Below are positions 6,822 to 13,999 of a DNA stretch of 18,914 bases, one piece after another (position 1 is the stretch's first letter; every line of letters starts with the position of its first letter). This DNA comes from an uncultured Oceanospirillales bacterium (GTDB lineage: Bacteria > Pseudomonadota > Gammaproteobacteria > Pseudomonadales > Litorivicinaceae), in contig CAJXTO010000012.1 of assembly GCA_913061245.1 (NCBI GenBank), positions 1 to 18,914 on the forward strand. The letters are read 5' to 3'. Below the pieces are notes generated by a model, which made no database searches, was not told where the DNA came from, and was given only the letters and a program-made list of their open reading frames with translations. The translations under genes and the position numbers were made by a program.

Positions 6822-7537
6822 TCTACGGAGATGTGATCACCGACCCAACGTTCCCTCCCCTGTTAACCGGAGAGAAAGTGTCAAAAGACGTTGACCCATT
6901 CATCAAAGCGGTCAGCGCATCTATGATGGGCTGTGATCCAGGTACCGTGTTCTATGCCGAAGACTCAGACACTTTACGGGCTGCTTTCACGCTCGCACCT
7001 GAATTACCCCTGAAGGATAGTATTTCTGTTGTCCACGCATTGATGCTATCGCTTGCAGATAGCTTAGGTGCACTTGGGCCGCCTGAGCTCGCAGTCCATT
7101 TCGTATGGCCATGCCAATTTAAAGTGAACGCAGCACGCTGCGGTGAACTTCGTTTCAAAGCCTCAACGACTGAGCCAGACTCCGTTCCTGATTGGCTTGT
7201 AGTGGGCTTAACCATTCCTTTTGTAAGGCCAGAATCAATCGAGCCTGGATCAGATCCATCGCAAACATGGTTGCACGAAGAAGGTTGTATCGAGCTGACC
7301 GTTCCGCAGGTCATCGAGAGTTGGTCAAGGCACTCTTTGGTTTGGCTCAACTCATTTGAAGATAAAGGCTACCAAGCGATTCAGGATCACTGGAGAGCCA
7401 AGTGTGATTCGATTGGATCAGACGTGAGCTACCCAAGTGACGGAACCTTTGTTGGTACAGACGGACATGGAAGTCTTCTACTCAAACGTGAAGGAATGAC
7501 CAGTATTCATCACTTAATCGACGAGATGACACCATGA
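6818..7537 (+). CDS. Biotin/lipoate A/B ligase-like protein with C-terminal DUF4444-like domain
   Basis: A 239-residue protein similar in layout to the biotin/lipoate protein ligase-like family with DUF4444. The start of the fold is seen around FPPLLTG (12-18) and the central segment at residues 97-113 (WPCQFKVNAARCGELRF) aligns by eye with the ligase WPND...K.GG motif. Here the N, D and lysine positions are not kept (C99, Q100, R107). The C-terminal part (about 187-229, with IGSDV and GTFVGTDGHG) resembles an SH3-like DUF4444 domain. Transferase activity is therefore doubtful; a binding role is possible. The start is TTG at 6818, overlapping the Mrp stop by 4 bases, with GAGGTG 5 bases upstream. 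It overlaps DUF6505 by 4 bases, so the three are probably co-translated. Confidence 0.72.
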   Translation: MIYGDVITDPTFPPLLTGEKVSKDVDPFIKAVSASMMGCDPGTVFYAEDSDTLRAAFTLAPELPLKDSISVVHALMLSLADSLGALGPPELAVHFVWPCQFKVNAARCGELRFKASTTEPDSVPDWLVVGLTIPFVRPESIEPGSDPSQTWLHEEGCIELTVPQVIESWSRHSLVWLNSFEDKGYQAIQDHWRAKCDSIGSDVSYPSDGTFVGTDGHGSLLLKREGMTSIHHLIDEMTP

Positions 7538-8010
7538 AACTAGCACGCACAATTCGGCTTGATGAATCCGATGACAATGTGTTCGAGCGACCAGCTGACG
7601 CAGGCGAATGGGCGATCAGTGGAGGTTTTGAGTTCTCAAATTGGGATGAAAGCAAGCTCACTGGCAAGCCACGCCAAGCATTTTCAAATGGCTGGCTATC
7701 GCTGGAATCATTTGGTCGAGCAACTTTCGTTGCAGTGACTTCAATCACCGATAGTGAATATGAGGCTCTAACGCAGAAACTCGCTCAACACTTCGTTGAT
7801 CAATACGGAGCACCTGATATCAATGCCGCTTTACCCGTTGCCAAAGATGAGCTCGATCACATGCAGAGCATGTGCGAAGACCATGATGACAACACGCTCC
7901 TAATGGTCAGTCGCACACTAAATGAAACCGGGGTTCACGAATCTTTTCGATTCAATAATCCGCAAAGCGCCTCATTGGAGGCTTTTGCAGTTCACGGATC
8001 AGTCGACTGA
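7534..8010 (+). CDS. DUF6505-type protein of the FDH accessory cluster
   Basis: A 158-residue protein beginning MKLARTIRLDESDDNVFERP and containing GEWAISGGFEF and GKPRQAFSNGWLSL, which I recognise as the DUF6505 type found with FDH and Mrp genes. There is no signal peptide or membrane helix and no clear catalytic motif. C-terminal to the middle is an acidic segment (KDELDHMQSMCEDHDDN). Its ATG overlaps the stop of the ligase-like gene (ATGA), pointing to translational coupling. Its last 19 bases overlap the end of the convergent moeA gene. Its function is unknown; context suggests cofactor or cluster assembly for FDH. Confidence 0.75.
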   Translation: MKLARTIRLDESDDNVFERPADAGEWAISGGFEFSNWDESKLTGKPRQAFSNGWLSLESFGRATFVAVTSITDSEYEALTQKLAQHFVDQYGAPDINAALPVAKDELDHMQSMCEDHDDNTLLMVSRTLNETGVHESFRFNNPQSASLEAFAVHGSVD

Positions 8011-9278
8011 GACGGCCTTAAAAACTCAGCATACGGGATGTATCGAACGACTGAACCCGGTTCGATCATCTCTTCCTCAAATCCAATCTCGACAAGCCCA
8101 TCAGACCAACTAATGCTCGAAATCCGCCCTGACCCTTCTGATGGAAAGACATCCACCCGACCCGCTGGGTTCAAGCGCGCTCGCAAGTACTCTGAGCGTC
8201 CACGACGTTTATTCTTTTTGAAATCAGCAACGACCTCATAGCCTCGCGGCTCTCTCCAGACACCGCCCGCTAACACTTCCATCGCAGGCCGTCCAAAAAC
8301 CATGGTGCATACCCAAGCTGCAACCGGATTACCTGGAAGACCGATCACGGGCGTCTCATTCCAAACACCCAGTGCCAAAGGTCGACCCGGCTTCAACGCA
8401 ATACGCCAGCTTGTCAGCTGACCTTCTGACTTTAAAATCGCCGAAATATGATCTTCATCTCCAGCAGAAGCACCGCCTGAGGTGATGATTAGATCACACA
8501 GATTGGCACCTTCGTTCAGGGTATTGCGAACCGTATCACGAACATCTTCCACAAGACCCAGATCGACAGCTTCAAACCCTAGTTCTCGAATCATCGAAAG
8601 GAGCATCAAGCGGTTCGCATCATAAATTTGCCAATCGTCCGCTGGTTGACCAGGCTTACGCAGTTCATCGCCAGTCGACAACACTCCAACACGCAAGCGA
8701 GAAAATACTTCTACCTCGGCAACCCCTGCAGATGCGAGAAGCGAGAGGTCTGTCGAAGTCAATCGCCGCCCTGATTTGAAAATCGGTGTGCCAACAATGA
8801 CATCTTCGCCCGCTTCCCGGGTATTTGACCATTGCTTTAGAGGCCCGTTAAAGGCAATACGATCAGACTCGATGGTGCAATCTTCTTCGAGTACAACCGT
8901 ATCAACACCATCTGGCAAAATCGCCCCGGTCAGAATCCTCACCGCTTGCCCTTTTTCGACACGGCCAGAAAATGGAACGCCAGCTGCCGCTCGGCCTTCA
9001 CATAATTCCATGATTTGGGGACCCTCAGGGATCGGCCCCGCGAACCCATAGCCGTCAACAGCAGAATTAGATCCCGGTGGATTTGATCGGACCGCCCCCA
9101 CATCACTCGACAAGATGCGATCAAAGGCATCTTCCACTGGAATACGATGACCAGAACTAACGACCGTTGACAGGGCGTCTTTCAGGAGCTTTTTAGCCTC
9201 ATCCACGGGTGTCCAATCAACCCCAGGCGGCAGCGCAAAACAATCATTTCGAAGTGGTGGGGGTTGTATTTCAGGCAT
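7992..9278 (-). CDS. moeA: Molybdopterin molybdenumtransferase MoeA
   Basis: A 428-residue MoeA, close to the family length (E. coli about 411), which inserts molybdate into adenylylated molybdopterin in the cytoplasm. Key motifs are SAVDGYG (72-78), STGDEL (201-206), TSGGASAGDEDH (267-278, with the conserved Asp of the active-site loop) and LPGNPVAAW (314-322). The C-terminal domain ends with EPGSVVRYIPY. The ATG at 9278 lies inside the end of mobB (8-base overlap). The longer upstream reading in this frame is the mobB region in another frame and is rejected. It is the last gene of the fdhD-mobA-mobB-moeA operon. Confidence 0.96.
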   Translation of the reverse strand: MPEIQPPPLRNDCFALPPGVDWTPVDEAKKLLKDALSTVVSSGHRIPVEDAFDRILSSDVGAVRSNPPGSNSAVDGYGFAGPIPEGPQIMELCEGRAAAGVPFSGRVEKGQAVRILTGAILPDGVDTVVLEEDCTIESDRIAFNGPLKQWSNTREAGEDVIVGTPIFKSGRRLTSTDLSLLASAGVAEVEVFSRLRVGVLSTGDELRKPGQPADDWQIYDANRLMLLSMIRELGFEAVDLGLVEDVRDTVRNTLNEGANLCDLIITSGGASAGDEDHISAILKSEGQLTSWRIALKPGRPLALGVWNETPVIGLPGNPVAAWVCTMVFGRPAMEVLAGGVWREPRGYEVVADFKKNKRRGRSEYLRARLNPAGRVDVFPSEGSGRISSISWSDGLVEIGFEEEMIEPGSVVRYIPYAEFLRPSQSTDP

Positions 9279-9774
9279 GTAGTTGTTTCCAAATATAATC
9301 AGCGATGGTCGATATATCGTTGAGATCGAATACGGGGATATCAAGACCGGTAAGTTCACAATCGGCAGCGATGGCAACGATGGTTGTATCGGCCTCTGCA
9401 AGCAAACTGGTTTGGCGCTCTTGGCGATGTACTTCAAGTTTCGGGATTGGCGTTTTCTTAAATCCCTCCACAAGCACAAGATCACAAGGTGCCATCCGAC
9501 TGAGTAATTCATCCAATTCAAATTCAGGCTGATCACGATACTCATGCATTAACGCAAACCGTGAACCGCCAGCCAACATCACTTCCTGTGCTCCCGCTTC
9601 TCGGTGCCGGTAACTGTCTGTTCCGGATCGATCCACATCAACATTATGATGCGTATGCTTGACCATCGATACGGTTAATCCTCGCGCAGTAAACTCCGAG
9701 ACTAACCGCTCGGTCAGTGTGGTTTTTCCAGAATTTTTCCATCCGACAACGCCAAACACGGGGGTATTCATCAT
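9271..9774 (-). CDS. mobB: Molybdopterin-guanine dinucleotide biosynthesis adaptor MobB
   Basis: A 167-residue P-loop GTPase-like protein with the Walker A motif GWKNSGKTT (11-19) and MobB features KHTHHNVDVDRSGTDSYRH and DLVLVEGFKK. MobB binds GTP and MobA and assists MGD synthesis without being essential in E. coli. It starts at 9774 with ATGA overlapping the mobA stop; a second ATG follows immediately at 9771. The end overlaps moeA by 8 bases. Dependence on MobA in the same operon fits its family role. Confidence 0.95.
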   Translation of the reverse strand: MMNTPVFGVVGWKNSGKTTLTERLVSEFTARGLTVSMVKHTHHNVDVDRSGTDSYRHREAGAQEVMLAGGSRFALMHEYRDQPEFELDELLSRMAPCDLVLVEGFKKTPIPKLEVHRQERQTSLLAEADTTIVAIAADCELTGLDIPVFDLNDISTIADYIWKQLHA

Positions 9775-10394
9775 TGGGCTCCTTGCTGAGCAATCATGAG
9801 CTCTTCCGGTGTATTCACATTAAAGAATGGATCGAGCGAATTGGATTCATGGACAAATTGAATCTCAGATCCACCAACCGAATCCGTCCAGATGACAATT
9901 TTTCGAATACCACTTTGCAACGCATCACGCAGGCTGCCTTCCAGTGATACATGCCAAATTCCAAACGTTGGATGACGCATCCATTTTGACTTCTCATAAT
10001 CAAAGCTTGATGCGAGAACGACCGGGGCCGTCACCTCGGCCGCCTTTCCCAGAGCGCTCGAGACAAAATCCGTCGGGAAAAACGGAGTATCTGCGGCAAC
10101 TGAAGCAACCCAATCAAATCCATGTTCCCGCGCATATTCAATTGCAGCCAGCACTCCTGCTAGCGGACCAAGATATCCCTCAAGTGAATCAGAGATACAA
10201 GGCAAACCAAAGGCGGCGAAACGACTCGGATCGCCATTCACGTTTAAGACAATATCATCAACTTGCGGTTTGAATCGCTCGAGGACTTCGTCAAGGATCG
10301 TTTGCTGTCCGAGCTGCAATAATCCCTTATCAGAACCCCCCATGCGAGTAGCCAACCCACCAGCAAGAACAACTCCAAGAATCCGATCACTCAT
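9771..10394 (-). CDS. mobA: Molybdenum cofactor guanylyltransferase MobA
   Basis: A 207-residue nucleotidyltransferase with the N-terminal signature VLAGGLATRMGGSDKG (9-24). This is the GTP-binding loop of the family that attaches GMP to molybdopterin to form the MGD needed by FDH. Later motifs include AADTPFF. Length is typical (about 195-210). The start at 10394 gives the usual MobA N-terminus and an 8-base overlap with fdhD. The longer open frame, to 10478, adds sequence unlike the family. It lies in the operon fdhD-mobA-mobB-moeA. Confidence 0.95.
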   Translation of the reverse strand: MSDRILGVVLAGGLATRMGGSDKGLLQLGQQTILDEVLERFKPQVDDIVLNVNGDPSRFAAFGLPCISDSLEGYLGPLAGVLAAIEYAREHGFDWVASVAADTPFFPTDFVSSALGKAAEVTAPVVLASSFDYEKSKWMRHPTFGIWHVSLEGSLRDALQSGIRKIVIWTDSVGGSEIQFVHESNSLDPFFNVNTPEELMIAQQGAQ

Positions 10395-11274
10395 CAAGAG
10401 CACTCTTTCGACGATGCTTTTTGTCTTCTTCTGGAACAGAGTCAGGATCAGTGTCGTAGACCAAGCGCTCTTCGCCACTTAAACAAGTGAACTTGCGACC
10501 ACGCATCCGCCCAATCAACGTCAGACCGACTTGCTTGGCGATATCGACACCCCATGCAGTAAATCCTGATCGACTCACTAAAACCGGAACACCCATCAAG
10601 GCAGTCTTGATTACCATCTCGGATGTTAAACGCCCAGTGGTGTACATAATTTTATTTTCTGGAGACGCACCTTCTAAATGCATCCAACCTGAAATCTTAT
10701 CGACAGCATTATGTCGACCAACATCTTCCATATACACCAAGGGTTCATCCTGCTCGCACAAAACCGTTCCGTGGATTGCGCCTGTTTCGAGGTACAAGCT
10801 TGGTGTTCGATTGATGAGATGGCTCAGGCGATAAATCCACGATGTGTGGACAGGTGTTGTCGCCAATTTCACTTGATCGACCCCTTCCATCATATCGCCA
10901 AAAACAGTTCCCACGGCACAACCTGATGTCCGTGTTTTCTTACTCAATTTTTCTTCATAATTCGATTCGCGTTCTGTCCGAACAACGACGACATCCAATT
11001 CGTCATCGTATTCGACTACTTCGATCACATCATCGGATTTCAACATACCCTGGTTTTTCAGAAATCCGACAGCGAGGTATTCAGGGTAGTCCCCGATGGT
11101 CATCGCTGTGACAATTTCTTGGGAGTTGAGATAGATTGTGAGAGGACGCTCCTCAATCACAGATGTTTTGGTTGGCTGACCGTATTGATCAACTCCCGCG
11201 ATCACTCGTGAGAGTTTTGGGTCACTTGGGTTAGGCCGGATCCGATACGATCCGATGTCATCTAATGTCGGCAT
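10387..11274 (-). CDS. fdhD: Formate dehydrogenase accessory sulfurtransferase FdhD
   Basis: A 295-residue FdhD. In E. coli it receives sulfur from the cysteine desulfurase IscS and passes it to the Mo-bis-MGD of FDH. Diagnostic segments are EERPLTIYLN (41-50), TIGDYPEYLAVGFL (59-72), YMEDVGRHNAVDK, TGRLTSEMV, LVSRSGFTAWGVDIA and the C-terminal RGRKFTCLSGEERL. The mobile-loop cysteine pair of E. coli (CxxC) is here C119-A-V-G122: only the first cysteine remains. It is first gene of the operon. A TATAAT sequence lies just upstream (11285-11290), so a very short leader is possible. The SD is weak. Confidence 0.94.
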   Translation of the reverse strand: MPTLDDIGSYRIRPNPSDPKLSRVIAGVDQYGQPTKTSVIEERPLTIYLNSQEIVTAMTIGDYPEYLAVGFLKNQGMLKSDDVIEVVEYDDELDVVVVRTERESNYEEKLSKKTRTSGCAVGTVFGDMMEGVDQVKLATTPVHTSWIYRLSHLINRTPSLYLETGAIHGTVLCEQDEPLVYMEDVGRHNAVDKISGWMHLEGASPENKIMYTTGRLTSEMVIKTALMGVPVLVSRSGFTAWGVDIAKQVGLTLIGRMRGRKFTCLSGEERLVYDTDPDSVPEEDKKHRRKSALDE

Positions 11275-11284
11275 GGGGAACTCA

Positions 11285-11290
11285 ATTATA
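11285..11290 (-). promoter_or_regulatory. Possible -10 element (TATAAT) for fdhD-mobA-mobB-moeA
   Basis: The minus strand reads a perfect TATAAT here, in the 90-base gap between the divergent fdhD and MFS genes. No recognisable -35 lies 16-18 bases upstream. Transcription from it would give a leader of only a few bases before the fdhD ATG at 11274. It is suggestive only. Confidence 0.3.
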
Positions 11291-11364
11291 TTATTCGTTG
11301 TGATTGGGGTTTATCCTACTGCACTTCAAGCATTTCAGCAGAAAAACTAAGACCCGGCTCTCAT

Positions 11365-12561
11365 ATGAAATTCCCCACCAACTCCTTAGCAATCGCGAAC
11401 CTCTATGCACTTTTAAGCGCGATTAATGCTTCAGTTGCACCGATCGTAATTTCACTAGGAGGACTCGCCGGGGCCTATCTCCTAGCCGAAGACAAATCTC
11501 TTGCGACACTACCAGTCAGTGGTTTTAACGTGGGCGTCGCATTAATGGCCGGACCCGCATCACTCCTGATGTTCAAAATCGGTCGACAGCATGGATTCAT
11601 GGCCGGAGCAATATTAGGATTTGTCGGTATTACGATCGCAGGCGCCGCAATACTCCAACAGAGTTTTATTTGGTTTTGTGCTGGCTTAATCCTCGCCGGT
11701 GGCGCTAACAGTTTTGTTCAGCAATATCGGTTTGCAGCCTCCGACTATGTTGATGACTCTCTCAAGTCTCAGGCAATCTCACGTGTTCTCATTGGGGGTA
11801 TCGCTGCAGCAATCGTTGGGCCCCAGATCGTTTTGCACAACAAAGACCTTCTCTATCCAACTCCATTCGCAGGCGCTTTCTTAAGTGGAGCAGGGCTCTT
11901 CATCATTGGCCTACTGGTCATGACGCTGCTACCCAAACAAGTACCCGAAAAACAAAAGGTGACCCGAACAGATGGCCGAACTAAGAAAGAGTTTGCACGC
12001 GATCCTACCTTCATCACTGCCGTCTTATGCGGAACCAGTAGTTACGCTTTAATGGCCTTCGTTATGACTGCCGCACCACTTGCAATGGTTGGTTGCGGAT
12101 TTGAAGTATCTGATGCCGCACTTGGGATCCAATGGCATGTACTCGCAATGTTTGTACCGAGTCTGTTTACGGGAAAACTCATCAGTCGATTCGGGAAACT
12201 ACCAATCATCGCAGCAGGACTTCTGATGTTGATGGCTTGCTCCGCCGTTGCTTTATCTGGGATCTCAATCGAACATTTCTATATTGCATTGATACTTCTA
12301 GGCCTTGGCTGGAACTTCGGATTTATTGGCTCGACCGCTCTTTTGACCGAAACCTATAAAGCGCACGAAAAACATACAGCCCAAGGTCTCAACGATACGA
12401 TCCTTTTCAGCTCGGTCGCATTTGGCAGTTTGAGTTCAGGCGTCGCTTATGAATTCATTGGTTGGGAAACCATGAACTGGATCGCCTTTCCAATTGGACT
12501 GGTGTGTCTCGCGGCTCTATTGTTTGAACACCAACGACACCAAATTGAAACAACCCACTAA
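11365..12561 (+). CDS. MFS transporter of unknown substrate
   Basis: A 398-residue integral membrane protein with roughly twelve hydrophobic segments in two groups of six, separated by a polar loop near residues 192-212 (KQVPEKQKVTRTDGRTKKEF). This is the layout of a major facilitator superfamily carrier. Examples of hydrophobic segments are IVISLGGLAGAYLL, AILGFVGITIAGAAIL and GAGLFIIGLLVMTLL. The length is typical. It is divergent from fdhD and 14 bases upstream of the rhodanese gene, suggesting co-transcription with it. The substrate cannot be read from sequence; the FDH/molybdenum context is not enough to assign one. The ATG at 11365 is the only in-frame start near the region's beginning, with a poor SD. 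Confidence 0.85.
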   Translation: MKFPTNSLAIANLYALLSAINASVAPIVISLGGLAGAYLLAEDKSLATLPVSGFNVGVALMAGPASLLMFKIGRQHGFMAGAILGFVGITIAGAAILQQSFIWFCAGLILAGGANSFVQQYRFAASDYVDDSLKSQAISRVLIGGIAAAIVGPQIVLHNKDLLYPTPFAGAFLSGAGLFIIGLLVMTLLPKQVPEKQKVTRTDGRTKKEFARDPTFITAVLCGTSSYALMAFVMTAAPLAMVGCGFEVSDAALGIQWHVLAMFVPSLFTGKLISRFGKLPIIAAGLLMLMACSAVALSGISIEHFYIALILLGLGWNFGFIGSTALLTETYKAHEKHTAQGLNDTILFSSVAFGSLSSGVAYEFIGWETMNWIAFPIGLVCLAALLFEHQRHQIETTH

Positions 12562-12575
12562 CTGAGGATCACCCT

Positions 12576-12995
12576 ATGAAACGTCTCTCGTCTCTGGTCA
12601 TGTCGCTGGCCATCCTGTTCTCAGGGTTCACTTCTGCAAATGAGGCGGCTATCGAGGCGATGGCCGAATATCTCATGTTTCAGGAGTATGAATCTGGAAT
12701 CATTTTGCCCCAACAAATTGACCAATCTGTTTTCGAAGCTGTGACTTTTATTGATACGCGCGATATCGAGCAGTTTGAAAAGCAAACAATCCCAGGCGCT
12801 ATGCATATCGAGTGGCGTCAGGTTTTGGAACGAATGGATGACATCCCAACCGATCAAAAAGTCATCGTGTTCTGCAATACAGGCTCTCTCTCAGCGCAAG
12901 CTGCATTTGCTCTACGAGTCGCTGGTTTTGATAATGTCGTGGTCATGCAGAGCGGCTTCTTAGGGTGGCTGGAGAATGCGGCCTACAAACCCTGA
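12576..12995 (+). CDS. Exported rhodanese-like sulfurtransferase
   Basis: A 139-residue protein with a signal peptide (residues 1-21, ending FTSA) and a single rhodanese domain. Motifs are FIDTRD (58-63), PGAMHIEW (73-80) and the active-site loop C100-NTGSLSA, with the catalytic Cys in the usual place. The domain is single, as in periplasmic rhodaneses. It has a GAGGATC SD before the ATG. Location outside the cytoplasm means it cannot directly supply FdhD. It is probably a sulfur-handling or redox partner for exported proteins, possibly acting with the MFS carrier 14 bases upstream. Confidence 0.88.
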   Translation: MKRLSSLVMSLAILFSGFTSANEAAIEAMAEYLMFQEYESGIILPQQIDQSVFEAVTFIDTRDIEQFEKQTIPGAMHIEWRQVLERMDDIPTDQKVIVFCNTGSLSAQAAFALRVAGFDNVVVMQSGFLGWLENAAYKP

Positions 12996-13036
12996 GCCCG
13001 CTTCTCGTCTCCACATAGAAGGCGCATACTAGGCTG

Positions 13037-13402
13037 ATGACTGAGCGATCATTAAGCAATACAGAAACTCCGACTAACCGCTATTTTTTAGCGATTCTTC
13101 TTGGTTTGTTGCTCGCGGGCGCAATAATCCCGAAAGGATACATGCCGTCAATCCAACCCGATGGTTCCGTTCAGATCGTTCTATGTTCTGCAATAGGTAA
13201 TACACTCACCATTGATACTGAAGCAGACGATGCGAACAACACTTGTTCCTTCGCTCTTCTCCATCTTGTAGGCATCAAGGGCTACGAACTCGCCAACGTT
13301 AAGTTTGATCAGCCAGATGCTTTTTCAATTCCACGGCATGCGAGCATTCTATCGCAGACGTATCAGACCGCTTATCCGCGCGGACCACCAGTCATCTCCT
13401 AA
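13037..13402 (+). CDS. DUF2946-type membrane-anchored protein
   Basis: A 121-residue protein with one hydrophobic segment (about 17-33), followed by IPKGYMP (31-37), C50 in a VLCSAIGN context, C70 (NTCSFALLH) and RGPP (115-118) near the end. This arrangement is that of DUF2946 proteins, often found next to copper-handling genes. The two cysteines in short conserved contexts may bind a metal, which is inference. The SD before the start is weak. It is followed after 37 bases by the PCu(A)C copper chaperone gene, which supports a copper-related role. Confidence 0.7.
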   Translation: MTERSLSNTETPTNRYFLAILLGLLLAGAIIPKGYMPSIQPDGSVQIVLCSAIGNTLTIDTEADDANNTCSFALLHLVGIKGYELANVKFDQPDAFSIPRHASILSQTYQTAYPRGPPVIS

Positions 13403-13439
13403 TTCAATCTATCTTAATTTTTTGTCACAGGAGACAGAC

Positions 13440-13934
13440 ATGAACAAATTACTGACAGGGCTCTGCGTTGCCCTTTTGTCCATTCCAAGTTTTGCGATGA
13501 GTCATGGACACAGCATGAATCATCAGCACCAATCGCCGCAGTTCGAAACGATGACAGTCGATGGGTTAACGTTATCGAACTTCCGAGCGCGCGCAAGTAT
13601 TGGTCAAATGAAGAACTCAGGCGCCTATGGTGAAATTCAATCAACCATGAATGATAGACTCATAAAAGCATCCAGTTCGGTTGCAAAAGTTGTTGAGCTG
13701 CATGAACACATCAATGACAACGGCGTCATGCGGATGCGTGAAGTTGAAGCTGGATTTGGCCTAAACCCTAATGAATCAATGGTGATGAAGCCCGGCGGGT
13801 ATCACATTATGTTGATCGGACTTCATGAACCACTCAAAGCAGAGAGCTCAATGGATCTATCTCTCGAGTTTGAATCCGGGAAGACCGTCAATCTCACGAT
13901 ACCTATTGTCTCAATCAAAAAAATGCATCATTGA
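13440..13934 (+). CDS. PCu(A)C-family periplasmic copper chaperone
   Basis: A 164-residue protein with a signal peptide (residues 1-19, ending PSFA) and then a His/Met-rich stretch, MSHGHSMNHQH (20-30). The PCu(A)C copper site is visible: H88, M99, then H122 and M124 (HIM), close to the usual H(M)X10MX21HXM pattern. One residue more separates M99 and H122 and the residue after H88-E is His (H90), not Met. In the family it delivers Cu(I) to CuA of cytochrome oxidase. The start at 13440 has AGGAG 6 bases upstream; the upstream reading from 13305 lies inside the DUF2946 gene and is rejected. Whether this extra N-terminal metal ligand set matters is unknown. Confidence 0.88.
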   Translation: MNKLLTGLCVALLSIPSFAMSHGHSMNHQHQSPQFETMTVDGLTLSNFRARASIGQMKNSGAYGEIQSTMNDRLIKASSSVAKVVELHEHINDNGVMRMREVEAGFGLNPNESMVMKPGGYHIMLIGLHEPLKAESSMDLSLEFESGKTVNLTIPIVSIKKMHH

Positions 13935-13959
13935 CGGACGAACCCGTCTACTGAATACT
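13931..13959 (+). promoter_or_regulatory. Predicted sigma-70-type promoter for modABC
   Basis: TTGACG (13931-13936) lies 17 bases before AATACT (13954-13959), a 5-of-6 and a 4-of-6 match to -35 and -10. The expected start of transcription, near 13966, falls inside the adjacent palindrome. This suits repression by a protein bound there. The -35 overlaps the stop codon of the copper chaperone gene. Confidence 0.45.
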
Positions 13960-13961
13960 CC

Positions 13962-13993
13962 CCCTCGTTATATTTTTCAAAACATAACGAGGG
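13962..13993 (+). promoter_or_regulatory. ModE-like operator palindrome in front of modA
   Basis: A 32-base near-perfect inverted repeat: arms of 15 bases (13962-13976 and 13979-13993) around a 2-base centre, with a single mismatch (A at 13972 versus C at 13983). The core is CGTTATAT (13966-13973), 8 bases, then ACATAACG (13982-13989). From memory this is the same half-site arrangement as the ModE operator of E. coli modABC. ModE represses modABC when molybdate is plentiful, so this is the likely control. The final GAGGG (13989-13993) doubles as the modA SD. No ModE gene is in the window. Confidence 0.72.
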
Positions 13994-13999
13994 TGGTAT

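Noticed and set aside
13962..13999. The modA palindrome read as a Rho-independent terminator for the copper chaperone gene
   Set aside because: The stem is not followed by a run of T and its core is AT-rich; the spacing matches a ModE-like operator better.
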